Source: Gilliamella sp. wkB112
GTDB taxonomy: Bacteria; Pseudomonadota; Gammaproteobacteria; Enterobacterales; Orbaceae
Reading direction: 5' to 3'
NCBI RefSeq assembly: GCF_001690685.1
Contig: NZ_LZGL01000017.1
Location: 310,001 to 374,000, forward strand
Length of the DNA: 64,000 nt
The notes beneath the pieces were generated by a model. That model saw only the letters and a program-made list of their open reading frames with translations, did no database searches and had not been told where the DNA came from. Within the stretch, counting starts at the first letter, position 1. Every line of letters starts with the position of its first letter. A program made the position numbers and the translations under genes. Below are positions 41,038 through 49,033 of this stretch, piece by piece.

Positions 41038-41613
41038 TTAACCATTAATTAATGGTTTAATTTTTCCATCTATAACATCACGAGCTCTGGAAATTCGCGA
41101 TCTTACAGTTCCAACTGGAGTACCCATAATTTCAGCTATTTCTTCATAACTCAAACCATCAATTTCACGTAAGGTGATAGCTGTTTTTAATTCATCTGGT
41201 AAAGCTTCAATTGTTTCAAATACTACTTTTTCAACTTCTTTAGAAAGCACTAAACTTTCTGGGTTATCAAAATCTCTTAATGAATCAGCACCTTCATAAC
41301 TTTCAGCTTCACTAGCATCAATATCTGAAGAAGGTGGTCTTCGACCCTGAGAAACCAAATGATTCTTCGCCGTATTTACTGCTATTCGGTACAGCCAAGT
41401 ATAAAAAATACTTTCACCTTTAAATAAGCTTAAGGAGCGATAAGCTTTTATAAAAGTTTCTTGCACAACATCAGGTACTTCTGACGCTTGTACATAACGA
41501 GAAACTAAATGAGCCAATTTATTTTGATAACGGACCACTAGTAAATTAAACGCATTCTTATCTCCTCTAAGTACGCGATCAACTAATACTTGGTCTGTTA
41601 CTTGCTCCCTCAT
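41038..41613 (-). CDS. rpoE: RNA polymerase sigma-E factor
   Basis: 191 residues, the same length as E. coli RpoE. Extracytoplasmic-function sigma factor for envelope stress. Region 2 contains FNLLVVRYQNKLAHLVSRYV and WLYRIAVNTAKNHL; region 4 contains LREIDGLSYEEIAEIMGTPVGTVRSR. The start ATG lies about 55 bases after the predicted transcription start of a sigma-E promoter, so the operon is autoregulated. Operon order rpoE-rseA-rseB. Confidence 0.97.
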   Translation of the reverse strand: MREQVTDQVLVDRVLRGDKNAFNLLVVRYQNKLAHLVSRYVQASEVPDVVQETFIKAYRSLSLFKGESIFYTWLYRIAVNTAKNHLVSQGRRPPSSDIDASEAESYEGADSLRDFDNPESLVLSKEVEKVVFETIEALPDELKTAITLREIDGLSYEEIAEIMGTPVGTVRSRISRARDVIDGKIKPLING

Positions 41614-41675
41614 TGAAGGCCATTCCTCATTATGTTGATAATTGTCATTTGGCCTAAAATTATGCTATCAGACAA

Positions 41676-41703
41676 TTAGATTCTTAAAATTAAAAAAAGT
41701 TCC
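41676..41703 (-). promoter_or_regulatory. Sigma-E-type promoter of the rpoE operon
   Basis: Minus strand: GGAACTT (-35, 41697-41703), exactly 16 bases, then TCTAA (-10, 41676-41680). This is the classic sigma-E promoter form. The predicted start lies about 55 bases ahead of the rpoE ATG, so it gives an autoregulatory loop. Confidence 0.85.
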
Positions 41704-41831
41704 CACTATTTTAATAGAAATTTAATTATTTTTTCTATTAAAAATAATTTTTTACTATTTTCATACTCAAATGTAATACTTTTCTTAAAATTTATTACAA
41801 AGAATGGTCATTTTAACACAAAGTAAATCTT

Positions 41832-44297
41832 TTAATTTAATAAAAAGATTTCTCGCTGACCTTCTTGATTATAGGTGATATGGTAAAATTGAGGCAGGTT
41901 AAAATTTACCGAACTACTGGTTATGAAAGTAAAACGATCATCTGATAATGCATAAAAATTATTTACATCTTTAACCATGTTTTCCTTTGAACCATTACAA
42001 TTACGATATATTTCGACCTGATTATGTTCATTTAAAATATAAAGATCAAACCCAGTTTCTGTATCTTCAAAAAAGAATTGAATAATACCTTCATAAGCAA
42101 CACTATCAATCTCTTTGGGCAATTCATTAGTTTCATCCAAAATATTTAAAGGTCTACCTTGTACTTTATTATTCGAAACAGCACCATAAAAATCTATTGC
42201 ATTATCAAATTGATGGAAGGAAACCCCTAAGCGTTCAAAAAATAGATACCAAGATGAACCATTTATTCTAAGTGGTTTTACTTGGGTTGAGTTATTTTGC
42301 GTTGTTGTTAAACGTAACTCAATACAATCATCCATTAATTTCTTTACTTGGTTCTTAATTTCAATATCCAAATACTGACTATAACAAAAAATTTCCATTG
42401 AATGAGGTAAATCAGCATCTTTATGCATGCGGTTTAATAATGCTTTAATTGCTTCTAGTACACATAATGGGTTACTAAAATGTAATACTCTAATTTCATT
42501 CCACGAATTTCGATAAAGGAGATCAATAGAACCAACTAGACTAATTTCTTTTTTACCATAATTTAGCGCATTGGTATTAATTTCATCATCATATTCTAAG
42601 TTAGAAGTAGGATCATTTTCTAAATTCAAAATAATAGCTAAGTGACGAATCTCGCATGGACCATATAACTGTTGTTCAGTTGCAGCAGGCACATCAATTG
42701 GAAAATATTTTTTTAAATCAGCGATTAATTTAGTAATTTTCCGATTACTACGATCATCACCATCACGACAAAAAAATGCTGTTGAATCAGAAATTAATCT
42801 ATTGAAATAGCACCATCCAACTAATTTAATAAGGTACTTACTATATTCCAAATATTGATGACTAATGATTGAATCCAACCTAGGTTTTTGATTATACACA
42901 TACCAACCAGCACGATTGATTCGATCTTCTTTAACATGAATAAATGTTAATGCATCTTCTTGAAGATTATTAGAAATATTGAGTTTTAATTCAGTTATTT
43001 TACTCGGTAATACTTCAAAAGAGGCATAAAGTTTACGAGTTAATATGGCTAAATCTTGTGGACTAATTATTGAATCTAAATTATTCCGTCGACCAAAATT
43101 GAGTAAATTACGGTAACCTGTCATCATCGCGTTCAATAATATTTCGTGGATTTCCCGTACTTGCTCTATCTTCCAAGTATCACTAACATCCAATTTGGCA
43201 ATAAGTTGTTGATTCCATCCCCATTGTTTGACTAAATCACTGACAATATCACGTCGCCATGATGGTGATGCTGTAGGAATTGATAATTTTTCTTTCACCT
43301 TCAAATAGAAACAATGTCTTACTAGTTCAAGTCGTTGAAAGTCTTTAATTTCAGTCAAATAATCTGTAATTCTCTGCAACAGGATATAATAAGAGTCTAA
43401 ATGGCTACTTTGAATTTTAAAATTCTGTATACATTCCTTGATTTCAAGAGCTATAGGCCGGTTTTCAGGATATATCCAAGAATAAGCTTCAAGCAATAAA
43501 GTTTTTAACACCGCTTTGAAGGGTGAATCTATACTTTTATATAATTGCCATAAACTAGCACCAAAATATTCTTCTGCAGATAATTTATTTAAAGATCCAA
43601 AATCAATCCATTCTTCACGTTTAATAATTTTTTGTTTAGTTAAAGCATGAACACATTCATCATATGTTGGATAAGTTATATTATTGACGGTTAGATTAAT
43701 TGGCACCGCGAACCATAATAGCAATTTTCCTGCCAAGGGGGTTGCAGAACGATAAAATTCTTCAAGTAGCAATATATGTTGAGCTGAACCACAATTTTCA
43801 CCCATTAAACATTCATGATGTTGATTAATAAAACGATCTACATCAACAACAAATAATGTTAACTTCACTCCAAGCCCATCTGCCCATTGTTCAATTAAGC
43901 GACATTTTTTTATTAATGTTTGTTTACGCGTTGCCGATAGATTATTTTCAATACAGATCCAAATATCAAGATCTGATTCTACCGATTGTCCAATAGAACA
44001 AGTACTCCCCATAGAATATAATGCAGAAATATCATATTTTGTAATCGGAGAAGAGATGAAATTAAACTCTTGTTTGAGTTGTTCATAAACCGAATCTGTG
44101 GGTTGATAATATGCAATACCTGTGGGACTATCTTCTTCAAGATAACCTGGTAATTCTGGACTATGAAAATGAAAAAGAGCTGGTAACAGCGAAAATACAC
44201 GCTGGAATTCAATAGACATTCCATCTTGAGCACGTTGACATTTTAGATGAGCAAGATCTTTAAGTTCTTTTTTTATTCTATTAATATAATATCGCAT
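41832..44297 (-). CDS. cyaA: Class I adenylate cyclase (CyaA)
   Basis: 821 residues from the ATG at 44297 (E. coli 848); a longer frame with 11 extra residues was rejected. Makes cyclic AMP from ATP. The catalytic N-terminal half holds the nucleotidyl-transferase motif GSTCSIGQSVESDLDIW (about residues 93-110) and the AEEYFGASLWQLYKSIDSP block. The C-terminal half is the regulatory domain affected by the glucose phosphotransferase system. The protein ends about 25 residues earlier than E. coli CyaA. Divergent from nudL; cAMP from this enzyme would act at the CRP-like sites before the permease and galactosidase genes. Confidence 0.95.
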   Translation of the reverse strand: MRYYINRIKKELKDLAHLKCQRAQDGMSIEFQRVFSLLPALFHFHSPELPGYLEEDSPTGIAYYQPTDSVYEQLKQEFNFISSPITKYDISALYSMGSTCSIGQSVESDLDIWICIENNLSATRKQTLIKKCRLIEQWADGLGVKLTLFVVDVDRFINQHHECLMGENCGSAQHILLLEEFYRSATPLAGKLLLWFAVPINLTVNNITYPTYDECVHALTKQKIIKREEWIDFGSLNKLSAEEYFGASLWQLYKSIDSPFKAVLKTLLLEAYSWIYPENRPIALEIKECIQNFKIQSSHLDSYYILLQRITDYLTEIKDFQRLELVRHCFYLKVKEKLSIPTASPSWRRDIVSDLVKQWGWNQQLIAKLDVSDTWKIEQVREIHEILLNAMMTGYRNLLNFGRRNNLDSIISPQDLAILTRKLYASFEVLPSKITELKLNISNNLQEDALTFIHVKEDRINRAGWYVYNQKPRLDSIISHQYLEYSKYLIKLVGWCYFNRLISDSTAFFCRDGDDRSNRKITKLIADLKKYFPIDVPAATEQQLYGPCEIRHLAIILNLENDPTSNLEYDDEINTNALNYGKKEISLVGSIDLLYRNSWNEIRVLHFSNPLCVLEAIKALLNRMHKDADLPHSMEIFCYSQYLDIEIKNQVKKLMDDCIELRLTTTQNNSTQVKPLRINGSSWYLFFERLGVSFHQFDNAIDFYGAVSNNKVQGRPLNILDETNELPKEIDSVAYEGIIQFFFEDTETGFDLYILNEHNQVEIYRNCNGSKENMVKDVNNFYALSDDRFTFITSSSVNFNLPQFYHITYNQEGQREIFLLN

Positions 44298-44407
44298 AGT
44301 ATCTTTTAGGTGAAACAAGTGTACTAACAACGTACAATTTCAATCTAACATTTTATTGCATATAGGTAAATAGAAAGTCAATTTTAAAACCAAACTAAAT
44401 AATTATT

Positions 44408-45037
44408 ATGATTACTATTGATAAAATATCTCAACAACTTGCACAAAAAAACTCAAAAAAAACAATTGCAAATAAAGCTTCAATATTAATACCTATTATC
44501 GAAATTAATGGGCAACTTCAATTATTATTTCAGATCCGTTCACAAACATTAAAATGGCAACCAGGAGACATTTGTTTCCCTGGCGGCCGTGTTGAGCTAA
44601 TTGATAGATCTCCGGAACAAACAGCAATAAGAGAAACATACGAAGAATTAGGTATTCCTGAACAAAATATTTTTATATTAGGCCAATTACCTAAATTCTT
44701 AGCAACGCTTGGTTTGATTATTTACCCTTTTGTTGCTCAGATTTCATCGTTAGATACATTAAAACTTAATACTAAGGAAGTCGATAAAATATTTACGGTT
44801 CCGATTGACTGGTTTATAAATAATTCTCCGAAGCAAACAACTATGGCAGTTGGACATAAACCAGCAAGTAATTTCCCTTTCGATTTAATACCTAACCGTT
44901 CACTAGATTGGCAAAAAAGATCTGAACATAAAGTATTTTATTATAACTATAATGAATATATTATTTGGGGATTAACAGCACAAATAACCTTGAATTTTAT
45001 AAAAGCCATTAGCAATATTAGTGATCCAATAAATTAA
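44408..45037 (+). CDS. nudL: CoA pyrophosphatase, Nudix family (NudL)
   Basis: 209 residues (E. coli NudL/YeaB 192). Nudix hydrolase with the box FPGGRVELIDRSPEQTAIRE..EELGI at about residues 57-82, preceded by a UPF0035-like stretch LKWQPGDICFPGGR. The family splits CoA and its derivatives to phosphopantetheine. Monocistronic with a strong hairpin terminator. Divergent from cyaA. Confidence 0.88.
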   Translation: MITIDKISQQLAQKNSKKTIANKASILIPIIEINGQLQLLFQIRSQTLKWQPGDICFPGGRVELIDRSPEQTAIRETYEELGIPEQNIFILGQLPKFLATLGLIIYPFVAQISSLDTLKLNTKEVDKIFTVPIDWFINNSPKQTTMAVGHKPASNFPFDLIPNRSLDWQKRSEHKVFYYNYNEYIIWGLTAQITLNFIKAISNISDPIN

Positions 45038-45088
45038 ACATGCACTTTTGATAAGTCACTCTATCAAACCATTAATAATAATGAGCAT

Positions 45089-45122
45089 AAAAAGCTATTT
45101 TTAGCAAAAAATAGCTTTTTAC
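45089..45122 (+). terminator. Terminator of nudL
   Basis: AAAAAGCTATTTTT / AAAAAATAGCTTTTT stem with a three-base loop and T run, 51 bases after the stop codon. A second smaller hairpin, GCTAAAAA / TTTTTAGC, follows at 45132-45150. Confidence 0.8.
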
Positions 45123-45383
45123 ACATTTGGTGCTAAAAAATATTTTTAGCCCTAAAAAACAGCTTGGGAATCAAATAAACAGTCATATATTTTATATATA
45201 AATTGATTGATATTTGTATTAAACAACTACATGTCTACCTGCTTTTAATCTATTGCAGATAAATTAATTATTTGAAGAAAAAGATTTGAATGCTATCAAT
45301 AGTATACGATTGTATTTTTATATTAAAAATAGCGGAAATATAAATTCTTAATCTCAACCATTTAGAAAATAAGGGGATTTATT
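45123..45383. other. AT-rich upstream region of ydgH (intergenic total 346 bases)
   Basis: Contains the tail of the nudL terminator array and then an AT-rich stretch with the ydgH promoter. No gene or RNA is visible. A GalR-operator-like sequence (45300-45315) is weak. Confidence 0.4.
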
Positions 45384-46184
45384 ATGAAAGGTTTAAATAG
45401 GTCATCTATTGCATTAGCAGTATTATTATCATTACCTGTTGCTAATCTTTATGCAGCAGAACCTCTATCAGCTGAAGATAGTAGCCAACTAATACCAATG
45501 AAAGAAATCGCAGTTACAGGTAAATATTTACAAGCTGATAATGCTGCTCAAGATATTTCAAGAGTTGCTTACGAAGCTGGTGCTAAATTTTACCACATCA
45601 AAGCAATTGAAAATGCAACTACAGCTAATTCTGCAGACTGTGCTATTGTTTACGCAGATATTTATGCATATAATGTACCTACAGCTATTAAAAAAGAAGA
45701 AATTACTTATAATGGAATTGTTGCATATGAACGTAATAAAGCCCTTTATTATTTACCATTTGAAATAATTAAATTTAAAGGAAATTACAATAACACTTCT
45801 GAAATCATTAATTCTGCAAGTAAATTAGCTGCGGATAAAAAAGCATATGCCTTTTATGTTTACTCAATTTCACCTGCAGATGTAAAAAATCAATCACAAA
45901 ATATTGATGTTGCCCTCTATAAAAAAGATGCTCCAGTCAGAGAATATATAGTAAAAACTTCTCAACAAGATCAAGATGCATATGAAATTAGTAGTGATGC
46001 ATTTAAAAAGATGCAACCATATCAAACAATTAGCTTCCATGGAACATTTAATAATACGTCAGAAATAAGTACTGCTGCACGAAAACAAGCTATTGCAAAT
46101 GGCGCACATTTTTATTTTGTAAAAGAAGTTTCAGCAAATTCATCTGGTACGGCTCAAACTGTTTATGTAAACCTATATAGATAA
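45384..46184 (+). CDS. ydgH: YdgH-like periplasmic protein with repeated BhsA/McbA (DUF1471) domains
   Basis: 266 residues (E. coli YdgH 314). Sec signal peptide MKGLNRSSIALAVLLSLPVA..LYA (cleaved near AEPL). Three copies of the small DUF1471 fold in tandem: about residues 39-110, 128-185 and 212-266; repeats 2 and 3 share (I/Y)x(I)xF(K/H)G(N/T)(Y/F)NNTSEI, and each ends in a VALYKK or VYVNLYR strand. The family is exported and linked to stress and biofilm responses, but the mechanism is not known. A perfect AAGGGG ribosome site. Monocistronic. Confidence 0.88.
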   Translation: MKGLNRSSIALAVLLSLPVANLYAAEPLSAEDSSQLIPMKEIAVTGKYLQADNAAQDISRVAYEAGAKFYHIKAIENATTANSADCAIVYADIYAYNVPTAIKKEEITYNGIVAYERNKALYYLPFEIIKFKGNYNNTSEIINSASKLAADKKAYAFYVYSISPADVKNQSQNIDVALYKKDAPVREYIVKTSQQDQDAYEISSDAFKKMQPYQTISFHGTFNNTSEISTAARKQAIANGAHFYFVKEVSANSSGTAQTVYVNLYR

Positions 46185-46204
46185 TTTTAGTTTTTATTCA
46201 TAAT

Positions 46205-46244
46205 TTTTCCACGTGCAAAGTAAATATTAAAGCACGTGGGAAAT
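46205..46244. repeat. Hairpin after ydgH
   Basis: CCACGTGC / GCACGTGG stem (46209-46216, 46232-46239), extended by T-G/A pairs, with a 15-base loop. Neither side has a following T run, so it may be an RNA-stabilising hairpin rather than a terminator. Confidence 0.55.
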
Positions 46245-46352
46245 ATATGGATTGCGATGTGGTTTTCTTTGCAGTGAAGTTATTTGATTATAAAAATCCT
46301 TTTTTTGATTAAATCAGCAATATTATAAGAATTTAAAGTGAGATTTTTTATA

Positions 46353-46378
46353 TATTAAAAACTAATTAATCTAACTAG
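46353..46378 (-). terminator. Weak candidate terminator of the tRNA operon
   Basis: Minus strand CTAGTT-AGATT-AATTAG stem (one G-T pair) followed by TTTTTAATA. The stem is short and AT-rich, so this is only a candidate; it lies 33 bases after the last tRNA. Confidence 0.3.
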
Positions 46379-46410
46379 GAATAATTTTCAATTTTAAATT
46401 AATTTTTCAT

Positions 46411-46485
46411 TGGCTGGGGTACAAGGATTCGAACCTTGGAATGGCGGAATCAGAATCCGCTGCCTTACCGCTTGGCTATACCCCA
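46411..46485 (-). tRNA. tRNA-Gln (CTG)
   Basis: 75 bases with encoded CCA. Reading the minus strand, the acceptor pairs TGGGGTA/TACCCCA, the anticodon loop TTCTGAT gives CTG, and the T-arm has GGTTCGAATCC. It matches E. coli glnV. Last of five tRNAs in one operon. Confidence 0.97.
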
Positions 46486-46506
46486 ATATAAAGAAAAAAA
46501 GATATC

Positions 46507-46591
46507 TGGTACGGGTAGTGAGATTTGAACTCGCACACCTTTCGGAACTAGAACCTGAATCTAGCGCGTCTACCAATTCCGCCATACCCGC
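46507..46591 (-). tRNA. tRNA-Leu (CAG)
   Basis: 85 bases with a long class II variable arm and encoded CCA. Anticodon loop TTCAGGT gives CAG (Leu). The acceptor closes with a G-T pair at its end. It lies between two glutamine tRNAs. Confidence 0.96.
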
Positions 46592-46668
46592 TTAGAATAC
46601 TGAAAATAAGTTATTTGCTTAAATCTAAATAGTTTGGACTAGAATATAATAAAACATGCAGATTGGAA

Positions 46669-46743
46669 TGGCTGGGGTACCAGGATTCGAACCTGGGCAT
46701 GGCGGGATCAAAACCCGCTGCCTTACCGCTTGGCTATACCCCA
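46669..46743 (-). tRNA. tRNA-Gln (TTG)
   Basis: 75 bases with encoded CCA. Anticodon loop TTTTGAT gives TTG. The body is nearly identical to the CTG gene at 46411, with differences in the anticodon and T stems. Confidence 0.97.
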
Positions 46744-46770
46744 ATAGAGTTATTGGATATTAAGATTAAA

Positions 46771-46855
46771 TGGTGCGGGTGGAGAGACTTGAACTCACAC
46801 ACCTTGCGGCGCCAGAACCTAAATCTGGTGCGTCTACCAATTTCGCCACACCCGC
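46771..46855 (-). tRNA. tRNA-Leu (TAG)
   Basis: 85 bases with encoded CCA and a long variable arm. Anticodon loop TTTAGGT gives TAG (Leu). It is equivalent to E. coli leuW in the metT operon. Confidence 0.96.
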
Positions 46856-46893
46856 AATATATACTTTCGGTAAAAGTACAACTTTAATCTTAA

Positions 46894-46970
46894 TGGTGGC
46901 TACGACGGGATTTGAACCTGTGACCCCATCATTATGAGTGATGTGCTCTAACCAACTGAGCTACGTAGCC
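46894..46970 (-). tRNA. tRNA-Met (CAT), elongator
   Basis: 77 bases with encoded CCA. Acceptor GGCTACG/CGTAGCC fully paired, anticodon loop CTCATAA gives CAT, D arm AGCTCAGTTGGTTAGAGC. The full first pair marks it as elongator rather than initiator, and it matches E. coli metT. First gene of the operon. Confidence 0.96.
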
Positions 46971-47008
46971 ATTTCATTCGCAACGTCATAACCAACACTG
47001 CGAGGCGC

Positions 47009-47037
47009 ATTATGCTTGTGTTACACCAAATCGTCAA
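47009..47037 (-). promoter_or_regulatory. Promoter of the five-tRNA operon
   Basis: Minus strand: TTGACG (-35, 47032-47037), a 17-base spacer, CATAAT (-10, 47009-47014), then a GC-rich discriminator GCGCCTCGC. This form is typical of strong, stringently controlled stable-RNA promoters. It lies about 38 bases before tRNA-Met. Confidence 0.88.
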
Positions 47038-47087
47038 CCCTTTTTTTGGGATATTTTAAAAAAAAGTCGCAATTGCTTAAGATGCAA

Positions 47088-48185
47088 TCAAATCCAGTTT
47101 AATAACGCTTCAATTCGCTGTTTCTGCAATTCAAGTTGTATAAATTTGCCAACAAACCCTTGAGCGATAATCTTTTGTACATTTACTTTCTGCGCTATTT
47201 TATAGGCTTCGGAAATATATTTTGCTTGAGGATATGTTTTCGTTTTTACAAACGCCTGACTTGCAATAATCAATTGGTGAAGATGATGAGGGTTACGCCA
47301 AACATCGATTTTATTGAGTAAATCAATAATTTGTTCAGCGGTAAGTTGCTCTATAAAATCTACTTTTTCATGATATTGCTGAACCATAATAGCAATTTTA
47401 GTATAATTATTAGGTGCTTTGATTTTGTTACAAAGTAATTCAACGGCTGTTTTAGTAATCATCTCTCCACATAACACAGCAAAACGTACCGTTAACTCCT
47501 CTGTTAATACAGCTGAGCGTTTTAAAGCATCAACTATATTTGTTGTCAACGTTAATGAAGGAAACCAATAAGCAAGCGCGCCACATTGTGCAAGAACTTG
47601 AAAATAAATTTGAGGATTTTGAGTTGATAAGGCTTTCTCGGTCTCTTTCCAAACCCGTTCTGGTGTAAGATATCTAATTTCATCCGCTAATACCATTCGT
47701 TTCATTAGTAACATCGTATCTTCTGCAATAACGAAGCCTAAATGATAATAACGGGCGGCAAAACGAGCCACACGTAGAATGCGTAGAGGATCTTCACGAA
47801 AAGCTGGAGAAACATGGCGAAGAATCTTTTGATTAAGATCCTCAACACCATGATAAGGATCAACAATATTGCCCTTATCATCCATGGCAATGGCGTTAAT
47901 AGTAAGATCTCGGCGTAGAAGATCTTGCTCTAAAGTAATTTCTTTGCCAAAATCACAAATAAAACCTGTATAACCTTTACCTGACTTACGTTCCGTGCGT
48001 GCTAATGCATATTCTTCTTTAGTGATTGGATGTAAAAAAACGGGAAAATCTTTACCTACTTGTTGATAGCCTAAGGAAATTAATTCACCGGGAGTCGCAC
48101 CAACAACTACCCAATCTCGATCCGCAACCGGTAGATGTAATAATTTATCCCGGACACTACCACCAACAAGATAAGTTTTTCTCAT
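47088..48185 (-). CDS. cca: CCA-adding tRNA nucleotidyltransferase (Cca), shortened
   Basis: 365 residues, 47 fewer than E. coli Cca (412). Adds or repairs the 3' CCA of tRNA. The catalytic head is complete: YLVGGSVRDKLL at the start, DRDWVVVG near residue 22, RRDLTINA near residue 93 and EDPLRILRVARFAARY near residue 135. Compared with E. coli the HD phosphohydrolase region is degenerate: the HPEID..GIHT segment and CHDLGKG motif are missing, and the corresponding place reads VRFAVLCGEM. So it probably keeps nucleotidyl transfer but not the phosphatase or phosphodiesterase activity. It abuts ygiM. Confidence 0.92.
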   Translation of the reverse strand: MRKTYLVGGSVRDKLLHLPVADRDWVVVGATPGELISLGYQQVGKDFPVFLHPITKEEYALARTERKSGKGYTGFICDFGKEITLEQDLLRRDLTINAIAMDDKGNIVDPYHGVEDLNQKILRHVSPAFREDPLRILRVARFAARYYHLGFVIAEDTMLLMKRMVLADEIRYLTPERVWKETEKALSTQNPQIYFQVLAQCGALAYWFPSLTLTTNIVDALKRSAVLTEELTVRFAVLCGEMITKTAVELLCNKIKAPNNYTKIAIMVQQYHEKVDFIEQLTAEQIIDLLNKIDVWRNPHHLHQLIIASQAFVKTKTYPQAKYISEAYKIAQKVNVQKIIAQGFVGKFIQLELQKQRIEALLNWI

Positions 48186-48800
48186 CTAACGCATCCAACG
48201 ATCTCTTTTGCGTCGGCTAGGAATAATGCTTGGCAGAATAAGACCTAAAATAAAGCCACCTCCCGCTACAAGACCACCATAAGTAAACCATGTAACAATA
48301 AGATCTCGGCGCTTCTCATCTACCTGATTCATCATTGAATCAATTTGTTTGCTTTGTTCTTTAACTTGTTTTTCTAATTCATTACTTTTATTTTGAAGGC
48401 TTTCAATTAATTTCTCATTATTTTGTAATTTTTGATTAGATTCATTTAAAAGATTTTGATGGTACTGATCAGCATTGTCTACTTTATCTTTATATTCAGC
48501 AAGTTTAGCTTCTAGAGACGGAAAAAGTTCTTTATAACTTGGTTGTTCTTTGAGTTTTGAAGTTTCTATCCAAGCCACACTGCCATTACTAATTTGAATT
48601 CTAGTATATTTACCATCGGCACTTTTTTCTAATTCAGCAACTTTTTCACCCGCTTTAACTGAATTTGAAAAAGCATATTGCGAACCTGGTCCTCGCCGTA
48701 AAAAAACATCAACATCGTCTGTTACATATTTATCTATAGCATTAACCTGAAAAACCAGCATAAAAAAAGAAAGTAAGGTAATAATATTTTGTTTTTTCAT
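48186..48800 (-). CDS. ygiM: SH3-domain membrane protein YgiM
   Basis: 204 residues (E. coli YgiM 206) from the ATG at 48800; a longer frame with 14 extra residues was rejected. Signal peptide ending VNA, then a bacterial SH3 domain (about 22-85: VTDDVDVFLRRGPGSQY..VAWIETSKL), a coiled coil (about 95-160) and a C-terminal membrane helix (about 167-187) with a basic cytoplasmic tail RRKRDRWMR. Its stop codon abuts the cca start, as in E. coli ygiM-cca. The function is unknown; a peptidoglycan-linked role is often suggested. Confidence 0.9.
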   Translation of the reverse strand: MKKQNIITLLSFFMLVFQVNAIDKYVTDDVDVFLRRGPGSQYAFSNSVKAGEKVAELEKSADGKYTRIQISNGSVAWIETSKLKEQPSYKELFPSLEAKLAEYKDKVDNADQYHQNLLNESNQKLQNNEKLIESLQNKSNELEKQVKEQSKQIDSMMNQVDEKRRDLIVTWFTYGGLVAGGGFILGLILPSIIPSRRKRDRWMR

Positions 48801-48918
48801 GATATTTAAAACAATCATTAATAAATGATTACATAATAGCATAAAAAAATAGCTTTTCGCATAATGATTTTAAGTTATCTATAAGTAAATCACATTATTT
48901 AGTTATCTATTTTAAAAA

Positions 48919-48934
48919 ATGAAATCGATTACAT
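48919..48934 (+). promoter_or_regulatory. GalR/LacI-type operator before the alpha-galactosidase gene
   Basis: 16-base sequence ATGAAATC-GATTACAT, a palindrome with CG centre. It fits the galactose operator form (GTGnAAnC-GnTTnCAC) and resembles the two sites before lacZ. Nearby 51496-52500 encodes a GalR-type repressor. Confidence 0.7.
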
Positions 48935-48938
48935 TTTA

Positions 48939-48954
48939 TGAGATCTAAATCACA
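48939..48954 (+). promoter_or_regulatory. CRP-cAMP site before the alpha-galactosidase gene
   Basis: TGAGA, six bases, TCACA: nine of ten core bases of the CRP consensus. It lies four bases after the operator, about 80 bases before the ATG, a normal activator distance. Confidence 0.65.
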
Positions 48955-49033
48955 AAATAAAAAATTAAAGATACTAATTTTATTTAATTATTATTACTCT
49001 TATATCTGAGTTAGATTAACTTTTGGAGAACAT

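Noticed and set aside
45300-45315. GalR-type operator before ydgH (TAGTATAC-GATTGTAT)
   Set aside because: Seven of twelve defined consensus positions match, no better than chance in AT-rich DNA, and ydgH has no link with galactose.
46394-46887. Several open frames of 60-74 codons on both strands over 46394-46887
   Set aside because: They lie across the tRNA genes. The sequences are products of tRNA repeats and not of protein genes.
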